Made by a program: the position numbers and the translations under genes | Notes under the pieces: generated by a model | Told to the model about the DNA's origin: nothing | The model's database searches: none | What the model saw: the letters and a program-made list of their open reading frames with translations, nothing else | Part shown: one piece after another, positions 33,803 to 43,065 of the stretch | How positions within the stretch are numbered: the first letter of the stretch is position 1 | How the letters are laid out: every line of letters begins with the position of its first letter | Assembly (NCBI RefSeq): GCF_000716435.1 | Contig: NZ_JNWO01000021.1 | Span: forward strand, 248,001-312,000 | Direction of reading: 5' to 3' | Source: Streptomyces xylophagus | Lineage (GTDB): Bacteria > Actinomycetota > Actinomycetes > Streptomycetales > Streptomycetaceae | DNA length: 64,000 nucleotides

Positions 33803-35173
33803 GTGGCAGACCGCACACCCCCACTGAGCGTCGAGGAACTCCAACGCCTCGTTGCCAGTGGTGAGATCGACACTGTCGTCCTGGCCTTCCCCGACATGCA
33901 AGGGCGGCTCCAGGGCAAGCGGTTCGCCGCCCCCTTCTTCCTGGACGACGTGCTCCGGCACGGCACCGAGGGCTGCAACTACCTTCTCGCCGTCGACACC
34001 GAGATGAACACGGTCGACGGCTACGCCATGTCCTCCTGGGAGCGCGGTTACGGCGACTTCGCCATGCACCCGGACCTGTCCACCCTCCGCCGTGTGCCCT
34101 GGAACGCCGGCACCGCCATGCTGATCGCCGACCTCGCCTGGAACGACGGATCGCCGGTGGTCGCCGCACCCCGCCAGATCCTGCGCCGCCAGCTGGAGCG
34201 CCTTGCCGAGCACGGTTTCACCGCGCAGGTCGGTACGGAGCTGGAGTTCATCGTGTTCAAGGACACGTACGAACAGGCCTGGGACGCCAACTACAGAGGG
34301 CTCACGCCGGCCAACCAGTACAACATCGACTATTCGGTGCTCGGCACCGGGCGCATCGAGCCGCTGCTGCGCCGCATCCGCAACGAAATGGCCGCTGCGG
34401 GCCTGACCGTCGAGTCCGCCAAGGGCGAGTGCAATCCCGGCCAGCACGAGATCGCCTTCCGCTACGACGACGCCCTCGTCACCTGCGATCAGCACGCCGT
34501 CTACAAGACCGGCGCCAAGGAGATCGCCTCGCAGGAAGGCGTCTCGCTGACCTTCATGGCGAAGTACAACGAACGCGAGGGCAACTCCTGTCACATCCAC
34601 CTCTCGCTCGGCGACGGCGAGGGCGGCAACGCCATGGCGGGGTCCGCCGACGACCCCGGTGGCATGTCCGAGGTCATGCGGTACTTCCTCGCCGGGCAGC
34701 TCGCCGCGCTCCGCGACTTCTCGCTGCTCTATGCCCCGAACATCAACTCGTACAAGCGGTTCCAGCCCGGTTCGTTCGCGCCGACCGCCGTCGCCTGGGG
34801 GTACGACAACCGCACCTGCGCGCTGCGGGTCGTCGGCCACGGACGCTCGATGCGCTTCGAGAACCGGCTGCCCGGTGGGGATGTCAATCCGCATCTGGCG
34901 GTGGCAGGGCTCGTCGCGGCCGGGCTCTACGGCATCGAGCACAAGCTGGAGCTGCCGGAGGCCTGCGCGGGCAACGCCTACAGCGGCGACTACGCGCACG
35001 TTCCCACCAACCTCCGCGAGGCCGCCGAGCTGTGGGAGAACAGCCCGATCGCCAAGGCCGCCTTCGGCGACGAGGTCGTCGCGCACTACCGCAACATGGC
35101 GCGCGTCGAACTGGAAGCCTTCGACGCCGCCGTCACCGACTGGGAGCTGCGTCGCTCCTTCGAACGTCTGTGA
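33803..35173 (+). CDS. glnA4: Glutamine-synthetase-like gamma-glutamylamine ligase (GlnA4-like)
   Basis: ATP-dependent ligase of 456 residues of the GSI-like fold. It has the N-terminal beta-grasp LSVEELQRLVASGEIDTVVLAFPDMQGRLQGKR, the metal-binding GTELEFIVF, SAKGECNPGQHEIAFRYDDAL, the HIHLSL motif and RVVGHGRSMRFENRLPGGDVNPHLA. The Asp-50 loop of true GlnA and the adenylylation Tyr region are not preserved, as in GlnA2-4 proteins. By neighbourhood it matches S. coelicolor SCO1613 GlnA4, reported as gamma-glutamylethanolamide synthetase; this is recalled, not searched. GTG start at 33803 with AAGGAGG eight bases upstream. First gene of a three-gene catabolic operon. Confidence 0.85.
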   Translation: MADRTPPLSVEELQRLVASGEIDTVVLAFPDMQGRLQGKRFAAPFFLDDVLRHGTEGCNYLLAVDTEMNTVDGYAMSSWERGYGDFAMHPDLSTLRRVPWNAGTAMLIADLAWNDGSPVVAAPRQILRRQLERLAEHGFTAQVGTELEFIVFKDTYEQAWDANYRGLTPANQYNIDYSVLGTGRIEPLLRRIRNEMAAAGLTVESAKGECNPGQHEIAFRYDDALVTCDQHAVYKTGAKEIASQEGVSLTFMAKYNEREGNSCHIHLSLGDGEGGNAMAGSADDPGGMSEVMRYFLAGQLAALRDFSLLYAPNINSYKRFQPGSFAPTAVAWGYDNRTCALRVVGHGRSMRFENRLPGGDVNPHLAVAGLVAAGLYGIEHKLELPEACAGNAYSGDYAHVPTNLREAAELWENSPIAKAAFGDEVVAHYRNMARVELEAFDAAVTDWELRRSFERL

Positions 35174-35184
35174 GAGGTCCTTCG

Positions 35185-36564
35185 TTGTCCAACCAGCTTG
35201 AACTCCAGGTGCTCAACCCCGCCACCGAGGAGGTCGTCGCCACCGTCCCGGCCGCCACCGCGGCCGACGTGGACGCCGCCGTCGTACGCGCCGCGCGGGC
35301 CCAGGCGAAGTGGGCCGCGCTCCCGCCCGCCGACCGGGCCCGCCTGCTGCGCCGCTTCGCGGCCACGGTCGATCAATACCTCGAAGAACTGGCCCAGTTG
35401 GAGGTGCGCGAGGCCGGGCACACGGTCGGCAACGCCCGCTGGGAGGCCGGGAACGTCCGTGATCTGCTCGACTACGCGGCCGGGGGAGTGGAGCGGCTGA
35501 CGGGCCGGCAGATCCCCGTCGCGGGCGGTCTCGACATCACGATCCTCGAACCGCTGGGCGTGGTGGGCGTGATCGCGCCCTGGAACTTCCCCATGCCGAT
35601 CGCCGCCTGGGGCACCGCACCGGCACTCGCGGCGGGCAACGCGGTCATCCTCAAGCCGGCCGAGACGACCCCGCTGACCGCGCTCCGGCTGGCCGAACTC
35701 GCCCTGGAGGCAGGTCTTCCCGAGGGCCTCTTCCAGGTGCTGCCCGGGCACGGCCCGGTCGCGGGCACCGCGCTCGTCGAGCACCCCGGCGTCGCGAAGA
35801 TCGTGTTCACGGGGTCAACGGCCGTAGGCAAACAGGTGTTGGCGAAGGGGTCGGCGCTCCTCAAGCGCGTCACCCTCGAACTCGGCGGCAAGAGCCCCAA
35901 CATCGTCTTCGCCGACGCGGACATCGAGGCCGCCGCAGCCGCGGCCCCCATGTCCTTCCTCGACAACTCCGGCCAGGACTGCTGCGCCCGCACCCGCATC
36001 CTCGTCCAGCGCAGCGCCTACGACCGCTTCCTGGAACTCCTGACCCCCGCGATCGAGGGGGTGACGGTCGGCGACCCCGCCGACGAGACGACGGACATGG
36101 GCCCGCTGATCTCCAAGGTCCAGCTGGAGCGCGTCCGTTCGTACGTCACGGACGACCTCGACGGCATCCGGGGCAAGGCTCCCGAAGGCCCCGGCTTCTG
36201 GTTCCCGCCGACGGTGGTGACCGGCGTCGACCCGCACGCACGCGTGGCCGTCGAGGAGGTCTTCGGCCCCGTCGCCGTAGTGCTCCCCTTCGAGGACGAG
36301 GCGGACGCGATCCGCCTGGCCAACGCCACCGACTACGGCCTCTCCGGCTCCATCTGGACCCGTGACGTCGGCCGCGCCCTGCGCGTCTCGGGGGCCGTCC
36401 GGGCCGGCAACCTGTCCGTCAACTCCCATTCCAGCGTCCGCTATTGGACCCCTTTCGGCGGCTTCAAGCAGTCGGGGATCGGCCGCGAACTGGGCCCGGA
36501 CGCGCTCACCGCCTTCACCGAAACCAAGAACGTCTTCATCAGCACGGAGGGCCCCGCACAGTGA
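35185..36564 (+). CDS. NAD(P)-dependent aldehyde dehydrogenase
   Basis: Dehydrogenase of 459 residues with catalytic C266 in NSGQDCCARTR, general base E232 in LELGGKSPN, PWNFPMPIA and FTGSTAVGK for cofactor binding, and the C-terminal PFGGFKQSGIGRE. It would oxidise an aldehyde made from the gamma-glutamylated amine. Two starts are possible: TTG at 35185 with AGAGG seven bases upstream, taken here, or GTG at 35170 overlapping the ligase stop as GTGA. Its stop overlaps the SDR start as GTGA. Confidence 0.92.
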   Translation: MSNQLELQVLNPATEEVVATVPAATAADVDAAVVRAARAQAKWAALPPADRARLLRRFAATVDQYLEELAQLEVREAGHTVGNARWEAGNVRDLLDYAAGGVERLTGRQIPVAGGLDITILEPLGVVGVIAPWNFPMPIAAWGTAPALAAGNAVILKPAETTPLTALRLAELALEAGLPEGLFQVLPGHGPVAGTALVEHPGVAKIVFTGSTAVGKQVLAKGSALLKRVTLELGGKSPNIVFADADIEAAAAAAPMSFLDNSGQDCCARTRILVQRSAYDRFLELLTPAIEGVTVGDPADETTDMGPLISKVQLERVRSYVTDDLDGIRGKAPEGPGFWFPPTVVTGVDPHARVAVEEVFGPVAVVLPFEDEADAIRLANATDYGLSGSIWTRDVGRALRVSGAVRAGNLSVNSHSSVRYWTPFGGFKQSGIGRELGPDALTAFTETKNVFISTEGPAQ

Positions 36565-37343
36565 CCTCAGAGATTGTTTGCCGGCGTCTCGTCGGCCGTA
36601 CCGCCGTCATCACCGGAGCCGGCAGCGGCATCGGTCTCGCCACCGCGCGCCGGCTCGCCTCCGAGGGCGCGCACGTCGTCTGCGGCGACATCGACGAGAC
36701 CCATGGCAAGGCGGCGGCCGACGAGGTCGGCGGGCTGTTCGTGAAGGTCGACGTCACCGACCCCGAGCAGGTCGAGGCGCTGTTCAAGGCGGCCTTCGAC
36801 ACCTACGGCAGCGTCGACATCGCCTTCAACAACGCGGGCATCTCGCCGCCCGACGACGACTCCATCCTCGACACGGGCCTGGAGGCCTGGAAGCGCGTCC
36901 AGGACGTCAACCTCACCTCCGTGTACCTGTGCTGCAAGGCCGCCATCCCGTACATGCGCCGTCAGGGCAAGGGCTCCATCATCAACACGGCGTCCTTCGT
37001 GGCGAGGATGGGCGCGGCCACGTCCCAGATCTCCTACACCGCGTCCAAGGGCGGTGTGCTGGCCATGTCCCGTGAACTGGGCGTGCAGTTCGCCCGCGAG
37101 GGCATCCGCGTCAACGCCCTCTGCCCGGGCCCGGTGAACACCCCGCTCCTCCAGGAGCTGTTCGCCAAGGACCCCGAGCGCGCCGCGCGCCGCCTGGTCC
37201 ACATCCCGGTCGGCCGCTTCGCCGAGGCGACCGAGATCGCCGCGGCCGTCGCGTTCCTGGCCAGCGACGACTCGTCCTTCGTCAACGCCGCCGACTTCCT
37301 GGTGGACGGCGGCATCTCGGGCGCGTACGTCACACCCCTGTAG
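36561..37343 (+). CDS. Short-chain dehydrogenase/reductase
   Basis: SDR of 260 residues with NAD-binding ITGAGSGIGLATA, acidic CGDID after beta-2 (NAD preference), FNNAGIS, active-site Ser region NTASFVARMG, YTASK with catalytic Tyr and Lys, and a C-terminal VDGGIS. In this operon it would oxidise the hydroxyl of the gamma-glutamylated amine (for example gamma-glutamylethanolamide) to the aldehyde taken by the preceding enzyme; this substrate is inferred. GTG start in 4-base overlap with the aldehyde dehydrogenase gene. Confidence 0.92.
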   Translation: MTSEIVCRRLVGRTAVITGAGSGIGLATARRLASEGAHVVCGDIDETHGKAAADEVGGLFVKVDVTDPEQVEALFKAAFDTYGSVDIAFNNAGISPPDDDSILDTGLEAWKRVQDVNLTSVYLCCKAAIPYMRRQGKGSIINTASFVARMGAATSQISYTASKGGVLAMSRELGVQFAREGIRVNALCPGPVNTPLLQELFAKDPERAARRLVHIPVGRFAEATEIAAAVAFLASDDSSFVNAADFLVDGGISGAYVTPL

Positions 37344-37387
37344 GAAATAAGCCGTAAAAACTCATCAAACCGGTACGGTCCACGCGT

Positions 37388-38620
37388 ATGCGACACCTTC
37401 TCGCGTGGACCCTGGGCGCGGCCGCCGCCTTGGCGGCCGCGCCCACCGCCCCCGTGCCGACGACTCACCCGAACTGCCCGCGTCTGTCCGCCAGTTGGTA
37501 CGGCGACGACCGTGCCCGCCTCCAGCGGGTGATCTGCTCACGGATGGGCGGCGACCACCCGGTGGCCGTCTTCGACTGGGACAACACGGTCACCAAGAAC
37601 GACGTCACCGACGCCACCCTCGCCTGGGCCCTGAAACACGACAAGCTCCTCCGACCGGCCCACTGGACCGACACGAGCGAGTGGCTGACGCCGACGGCCG
37701 ACAGGACTCTGACGAAGGCCTGCGGCACGTCCGTACCGGCGGGCATCCCCCTCCCGACCGCCGCGAACTCCCGCTGCACGGACGAGATCGCCGAGATCCG
37801 CGAGACCGGCACGACGACGAGCGGCGCCCCGGCCTTCGCCGGCACCTGGAACCACCGCCGTACGGTCCCGCAGTACGCGTGGGTACCCCAGCTCTTCACG
37901 GGCCGCACCCCCGCCGAACTGGCGTCCTACGCCCGGGCAGCCCGCCGCGAAGCCCTGATGGCCCCCATCGGCGCGACCCAACTCCTGGGCACCCACAGGG
38001 TCCCGGCCTTCATCCGCTACTACGACCAGCAGCGCGACCTGATCCACACCCTCCAACGGGCCGGATTCGACGTCTACATCGTCTCGGCCGGCGCCGAACC
38101 GATCACGGAGGTCTGGTCCCAGGGCGTGGGCATCGACGGACCCCACACCATCGCGATCCGCTCGCTCCTCGACCGGCACGGCCGCATCACCCCGTGGAAC
38201 ACCGGCTGCGGCGACATCCCGGCGACCCGCGGCGAGGCGATCCCGTACATCGACGGCAAACGCTGCTGGATCAACCAGGAGATCTACGGAATCCAGGGCA
38301 ACGAAGCCTGGAGGCGGGCGAGTTGGCGGCACCGTCCGGTGATCGCGGGCGGCGACGCCGACACCGACGTGACGTTCGTCGGCGACGCCACCGGCGCCCA
38401 CCTCGTCGTCAACCGGAACAAGGCCGAGCTGATGTGCCGGGCGTACGACGACGAGGACGGGCACTGGCTGGTCACGCCGATGTTCATCGACCCGCTGCCG
38501 CGCAGACCCGACCCCTACCCGTGCTCGACGACGGCCTACACGGCGCCGGACGGCACCCACAACCCCCTTCTGCGGGAGGACGGTTCGCCGGTGCCCGACC
38601 AACAGGACGCGGTCTACTGA
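37388..38620 (+). CDS. Secreted HAD-superfamily phosphatase, PchP-like
   Basis: Exported protein of 410 residues. Signal peptide MRHLLAWTLGAAAALAAAPT. HAD motif I is FDWDNTVTKND (nucleophile and acid/base Asp as DxDNT), motif II lies in VYIVSAGAE, motif III/IV in GGDADTDVTFVGDA. Four or more Cys residues suggest disulfides. The DxDNT form and size resemble phosphorylcholine phosphatase PchP of Pseudomonas, which also acts on phosphoethanolamine; relation inferred by motif only. It lies 44 bases after the SDR gene on the same strand, so it could feed amines released outside the cell into the preceding pathway. Confidence 0.78.
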   Translation: MRHLLAWTLGAAAALAAAPTAPVPTTHPNCPRLSASWYGDDRARLQRVICSRMGGDHPVAVFDWDNTVTKNDVTDATLAWALKHDKLLRPAHWTDTSEWLTPTADRTLTKACGTSVPAGIPLPTAANSRCTDEIAEIRETGTTTSGAPAFAGTWNHRRTVPQYAWVPQLFTGRTPAELASYARAARREALMAPIGATQLLGTHRVPAFIRYYDQQRDLIHTLQRAGFDVYIVSAGAEPITEVWSQGVGIDGPHTIAIRSLLDRHGRITPWNTGCGDIPATRGEAIPYIDGKRCWINQEIYGIQGNEAWRRASWRHRPVIAGGDADTDVTFVGDATGAHLVVNRNKAELMCRAYDDEDGHWLVTPMFIDPLPRRPDPYPCSTTAYTAPDGTHNPLLREDGSPVPDQQDAVY

Positions 38621-38639
38621 CAGTTGACGGCTGCTGGGG

Positions 38640-39842
38640 CTACAGGAAGGTGTGGCCCTCGCCGCGATAGGTCGGGACGGTCGCCGTCACCGTGTCGCCC
38701 TCGATCAGGTGCAACACGTCGAACCGCTCGCACAGTTCACCCGCCTTGGCGTGCCGGAACCACACCTTGTCGCCGATGAGCAGGTCGTCGGCGGGGGAGC
38801 CGAGCAGCGGCGTCTGCACCTCGCCGGGGCCCTCCTGGGGGTCGTAGCGCAGACCCTCCGGCAGGTACGGCACCGGGAGCCGGTCGGGGCCTGCGGCGCC
38901 GGAGGCGGGGTAGCCGCCGCCGAGGACGGTGACGACGCCGACGCCCGGGCGCCGTACGACGGGCTGGGCGAAGAGCGCGGCCGGACGGCCGGTGAACGAC
39001 GTGTAGTTGTCGAAGAGGCGCGGCACGTACAGACCGGAACCGGCCGCGATCTCGGTCACCGAGTCCTCGGCGGCGGTGTACTGGACACTGCCGGTGCCGC
39101 CGCCGTTGACGAACTCCAGGTCGGGCACCACGGCCCGCACCGCCCGCACCACTTCCGCGCGCCGCTCGGCGAGTTCGCGCTTGGCGGTGGCCTGCATCAG
39201 CCGGATGGCGCGGGAGCGGAAGGGCCGCCCCGCGACGGAGTCACCGACGCCGGCGATGTGGCCCTCGTAGGCCATGATCCCGACGACCTTGAAGCCGGGG
39301 CGGCGGGACACCGTCCGTGCGATGTCGGCGAGTTGGGCGGGGGAGCGGAGGGGTGAGCGGAGCGCGCCGACGCGGACCCGGCCGCCGAGCATCCGCAGCG
39401 AGGTGTCCAACTCCAGGCAGACGCGCACGACTTCGGTGCCGCCGTCGCGTGAGTCGTCGATGAGCTTGAGCTGTGCCGGGTCGTCGATCATCACGGTGAC
39501 GGCGGAGGCGAGCTTGGGGTCGTTGGCCAGTTCGCCGAAGGCGGCGTGGTCGGCGGAGGGGTAGGCGAGGAGGACGTCGTCGAAGCCGGAGCGGGCGAGC
39601 CAGAGGGACTCGGCCAGGGTGAAGGACATCAGGCCCGCGAAGCCGTCCCTGGCCAGCACCCGTTCGAGCAGGGTTCGACAGCGGACGGACTTGCTCGCGA
39701 CGCGGACCGGCTTGCCGCCGGCCCGGCGGACGAGGTCGTCCGCGTTGGCATCGAAGGCATCCAGGTCGACGATCGCGACGGGGGCGTCGAGGTGGGCGGT
39801 GGCCCGGTCGTAACGGGCCCGGTCGGCGGCGCGCGCAGTCAT
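38640..39842 (-). CDS. Fold-type III PLP enzyme (D-threonine aldolase / D-serine dehydratase-like)
   Basis: PLP-dependent enzyme of 400 residues with alanine racemase-like N-terminal barrel and a metal-dependent C-terminal domain. K51 in VASKSVRC is the expected PLP lysine, preceded by PVAIVDLDAFDAN. The C-terminal HLIEGDTVTATVPTYRGEGHTFL with FDVLHLIEG fits the aldolase/deaminase group whose metal ligands are a late His and Cys; only part of that pair is obvious. Start ATG at 39842, although the frame stays open upstream, overlapping a divergent region. Exact substrate (a D-amino acid or beta-hydroxy amino acid) unknown. Confidence 0.8.
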   Translation of the reverse strand: MTARAADRARYDRATAHLDAPVAIVDLDAFDANADDLVRRAGGKPVRVASKSVRCRTLLERVLARDGFAGLMSFTLAESLWLARSGFDDVLLAYPSADHAAFGELANDPKLASAVTVMIDDPAQLKLIDDSRDGGTEVVRVCLELDTSLRMLGGRVRVGALRSPLRSPAQLADIARTVSRRPGFKVVGIMAYEGHIAGVGDSVAGRPFRSRAIRLMQATAKRELAERRAEVVRAVRAVVPDLEFVNGGGTGSVQYTAAEDSVTEIAAGSGLYVPRLFDNYTSFTGRPAALFAQPVVRRPGVGVVTVLGGGYPASGAAGPDRLPVPYLPEGLRYDPQEGPGEVQTPLLGSPADDLLIGDKVWFRHAKAGELCERFDVLHLIEGDTVTATVPTYRGEGHTFL

Positions 39843-40161
39843 GAACGCAGCCTGCCAGACAGGATTACCGCAGGGTAGGGGGACGTTCCGGGCAGATGCC
39901 CCGGGGGCGTGGACTGGTTCCCGTTCGAGCGGGGGCAACCCGTAGAGTGACGCGCACGCACGGAGGAAACGCCGCCGGTCGTTCGACCGCGCCCGGGATG
40001 GCGGTCCGCCGCTGCGGGTATGCGTGCCCGGGACGACTTTGTATTTGTGTGCGTGCCAGGTGAGGGCGGGGCGGACGTCGGTCCGTATACGAGCAGGGGC
40101 AGGAGAACACCGGCCCGCATACGGACAAACGGTGGCCCGGGTACGAGGAAACGGGGGGTGC
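39843..40161 (+). other. Intergenic region between PLP enzyme and Pro-rich membrane protein genes
   Basis: About 320 bases without a gene. A weak candidate promoter for the downstream gene is TTCCCG (39918-39923) with TAGAGT (39943-39948), spacer 19. The remaining leader of about 200 bases contains two related CGTATACGAG/CGGGTACGAG-type stretches but no recognised structure. Confidence 0.35.
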
Positions 40162-43065
40162 ATGAGCACGGAAGCGCGGCGCGCCCCCGTACCGCCACAC
40201 CCCACGAACCCGACGAACTCGGCGGCCGGGCCGTCGTCGGACGACGTAACAGGCGAGGACTTGGACCAACCGCATTCCGGCTCGACGGGCAGTTCGGGTA
40301 GTTCGGGTTCGGCATCGGGGCCCGGTTCGGGGTCCCCGTCGGCGTCTGCTTCGGGGTCCGGTCCGGTTTCGGACGGGCCGGGTGCGCAGGGTGCCGCGAG
40401 CCGGCCGGCTGCGCCGAACAGGCCTGGTACGCCGGGTAGTTCGGGTGCGCCGACGAACGGTGGTGCCGTGGACGGGCGCCCCGTTTCGGGGGCCGCCTGG
40501 GGGTCCGCCGGAGTTCCGGGAACCGGGCGCGCACCGTCCGCAACGGGTTCTGACGTGCCGCCGCGCTCGGCAGCGAGCGGGAGCGACGGCTTCGGTTCCG
40601 CATCGTGGGGCGGCGACGGCCGACCCGGTGAGTCGTGGTGGGACGGCGGGGACGGGAGACGCACGGCACCGCAGCCCAAGGGGACCGACGCCCGTACCGT
40701 GACGTCCTGGGGCAACGGTCCCGACGGGCGTACCGTGCCGCCGGGCAACGGCCCTGATGCGGGCACGGCGTTTTCGGGCAACGCCCCTGACGCTCGGACC
40801 GAATCTTCGAGCAACGGCTCCGACCCTCGTACCGCGACCCGGAACGACGGCTCCGACGCCCGCAACGGGTTTGGTTCCGGTTCCGCCTCCGTCCCCTCCG
40901 GCAACCGGCCGCGCTTCCCCGGCCTGCGGCCCTTCTCACCCCGTGCCGCCGACCCCGTGAGTCCACCGCCTCCGCCGGCCTCGGCACGCTTCCCGGACAC
41001 ACCGCCCGCGCCCGGTGGCGACCCGCGTCGCGCGAACCCCGAAGCACCGGGTGCCGTGCCACCCCGGCCGCCCCACCGCCCCACGGCGGCACAGGGTGGG
41101 GGCGAAGCGCAGCGGGAGACCAAGCCGGAGACGGCCGCCCCCTTCCGCCCGACCGCATCCGGCGGCGCGGACACCCCGTCCCGTTCCGGTGACCCGCGGC
41201 GCCCTGCGGCCGAGCCCCGGCGCGAGGCATCCGACCAACGGCGTCAGGACTCCGCCCACCCGGCGAGACCTGCCGGCTCCGCTGTCCCGCCCCGTCCCGA
41301 GGGCGAGGGCCCGAGCCAGTCGTCCGACTGGATGCGCCAGGACTCTCCTCGCCCGGCGACCTCTGCGGGCCCGGCTGTGCCTCCGCGCCCTGAGGGTGAG
41401 GGTCCGCGTCGGTCGTCGTCCGATGGGCAGCGTTACGTTCCTACCCGTCCGGGGACGACTGCGGGCTCGGCCACTCCGCCGCGTCCCGCAGGCGAGGACG
41501 CGCGCCGGGCATCCGACTCGCGGCGCCCTGAGGGTGAGGCCCCGCGTCGGTCGTCGTCCGATGGGCAGCGTTACGTCCCCACCCGTCCGGGGACGACTGC
41601 CGGCTCCGTCACCCCGCCGCGTCCCGCAGGTGAGGCCCAGGGCCAGGCATCCGACCGGCTGCGTCAGAGCTCTCCCCGGCCGGCGACGCCTCCTGGCTCG
41701 GCGACGCCTCCCCGCCCCGCGACCGAGCCCCCGAGCCAGTCGCCCGACCGCCCCCGTCAGACCCCCACCCGCCCGGCAACACCTCCTACCTCCGCCGCCA
41801 CCCCGCCCCGCCCCGCAACCGAGCCCGCACACCCGGCGCCCGATCGCGAACGGTCCACCTCCGACCCCGAACCCCCCTCGGACAGCACCAGCACCAGCAC
41901 CACTCGGCTTCGGCCGACCGACCCCTGGCGAGGTGAATCGTTCGGGGATCCGACAGGCGGTGCGCCCAGTCGGGGTGTGTGGTCGCCGTCCGGTGCCGGT
42001 GCGCCCTATCCCTCCGGGACTCGTGCCTCCGAGGCCGAACCCGCCGAGCACGCCGTATCGGGCCTCGGCTCGGTCGTCGACGACATCGGTGACGACACCC
42101 GTGCCTGGTCCCCCTCCACTCCCGGAACCCCGACGCACCCCGGGGCCAACTCGGCCCCCGATCCCGCCTTTTCGTGGAGCGCGCCCGTGAATCCCGGCGG
42201 TGGGCGGCCAGTTGTGTCGTTCGGGGAGCCCGAGGGGTACGACGAGCGGGTGCGGGCGCGGCCGTTGGGGGCGCGGATACGCACCCGTACCGCCGCCGTC
42301 GCCGCCTGTGTCGTGCTCGGTCTCGGGCTCATCGGCGGTGCGGTGACCGGGAGTTGGCTCACCGGGGACGACGGGGTCGACGGCAAGGCCAGTACCTTCG
42401 CCGCTGCCGGACAGCTGTGGCACAGCGTGCCCGTCGACCAGCTGTTCCCGCCCACCGTGACGGGACAGGGCGCGGGTCCCGGCGGCGCCGACCGCACCTG
42501 GACCCGGATCGCCGTGGCCCCGGACACCGGCTGCACGGGCGCCTTCGACCCGCTGCTGCGCGACGTCCTCGCCCCCGTCGGCTGCCAGCGGCTCCTGCGC
42601 GCCACCTACACCGACGCCACCCAGAGCTACGTCACCACCGTCGGCATCCTCTTCACCAAGGCCGACATCACCGCGATGACCGCCCTGTCCACCCGGTTCA
42701 AGAACGAGAACCTCGGCAACCGGACCGACCTCATGCCCCGCCCGTACGCGGCCAAGGGAACCCTCGCCGCCGCCTTCGGCGACAAACAGCGTGCCTCGTG
42801 GACCGTCTCCGTCCTCACCGACGCCCCCGTCGTCGTCTACGCCGTCTCCGGCTGGGCGGACGGCCGCAAGGTCGACGTACCGGAGCCCGCCGACGAAGCC
42901 GTCACCTCCGGTGGCACCACGGCCCCCGCCCAGGCGGGTCTCGGCAACGAGGCGCAGGGCCTCGCCGACCGCGTCGAGCGCAGCCTGCGCAAGACCGTCG
43001 ACTCCCCCTCGGGGACCTCGGACACCTCGTCGAAGCCCTCGAAGACTTCGGAGGAGTCCTCATGA
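40162..43065 (+). CDS. Large Pro/Ser-rich single-span membrane protein coupled to a mycosin gene
   Basis: Product of 967 residues. Residues 1 to about 700 are low-complexity Pro/Gly/Ser/Arg/Thr with repeats, probably disordered and cytoplasmic. One membrane span lies near residues 712-732 (TAAVAACVVLGLGLIGGAVTGSW). The last 230 residues form a compact extracellular domain starting AAGQLWHSVPVDQLFPP, with two Cys in DTGCTGAFDPLL and VGCQRLLRATYTDA. ATG at 40162 follows GGGGGGTG; upstream ATG and GTG codons in frame give unlikely extensions. It overlaps the mycosin gene in ATGA. Function unknown; pairing with a mycosin hints at an envelope or secretion role. Confidence 0.75.
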   Translation: MSTEARRAPVPPHPTNPTNSAAGPSSDDVTGEDLDQPHSGSTGSSGSSGSASGPGSGSPSASASGSGPVSDGPGAQGAASRPAAPNRPGTPGSSGAPTNGGAVDGRPVSGAAWGSAGVPGTGRAPSATGSDVPPRSAASGSDGFGSASWGGDGRPGESWWDGGDGRRTAPQPKGTDARTVTSWGNGPDGRTVPPGNGPDAGTAFSGNAPDARTESSSNGSDPRTATRNDGSDARNGFGSGSASVPSGNRPRFPGLRPFSPRAADPVSPPPPPASARFPDTPPAPGGDPRRANPEAPGAVPPRPPHRPTAAQGGGEAQRETKPETAAPFRPTASGGADTPSRSGDPRRPAAEPRREASDQRRQDSAHPARPAGSAVPPRPEGEGPSQSSDWMRQDSPRPATSAGPAVPPRPEGEGPRRSSSDGQRYVPTRPGTTAGSATPPRPAGEDARRASDSRRPEGEAPRRSSSDGQRYVPTRPGTTAGSVTPPRPAGEAQGQASDRLRQSSPRPATPPGSATPPRPATEPPSQSPDRPRQTPTRPATPPTSAATPPRPATEPAHPAPDRERSTSDPEPPSDSTSTSTTRLRPTDPWRGESFGDPTGGAPSRGVWSPSGAGAPYPSGTRASEAEPAEHAVSGLGSVVDDIGDDTRAWSPSTPGTPTHPGANSAPDPAFSWSAPVNPGGGRPVVSFGEPEGYDERVRARPLGARIRTRTAAVAACVVLGLGLIGGAVTGSWLTGDDGVDGKASTFAAAGQLWHSVPVDQLFPPTVTGQGAGPGGADRTWTRIAVAPDTGCTGAFDPLLRDVLAPVGCQRLLRATYTDATQSYVTTVGILFTKADITAMTALSTRFKNENLGNRTDLMPRPYAAKGTLAAAFGDKQRASWTVSVLTDAPVVVYAVSGWADGRKVDVPEPADEAVTSGGTTAPAQAGLGNEAQGLADRVERSLRKTVDSPSGTSDTSSKPSKTSEESS
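41386..41635 (+). repeat. Tandem-like internal repeat, two 112-base units
   Basis: Units at 41386-41497 and 41524-41635 (offset 138) are nearly identical and encode RPEGEGPRRSSSDGQRYVPT then RPGTTAGSATPPRPAGE and its variant. Weaker copies flank them. The DNA identity is higher than elsewhere in the repeat region, suggesting recent duplication. Confidence 0.75.

Noticed and set aside
39843..41174. Extension of the PLP enzyme frame over the Pro-rich gene
   Set aside because: Antisense shadow of the repetitive Pro-rich gene; the natural start is the ATG at 39842.
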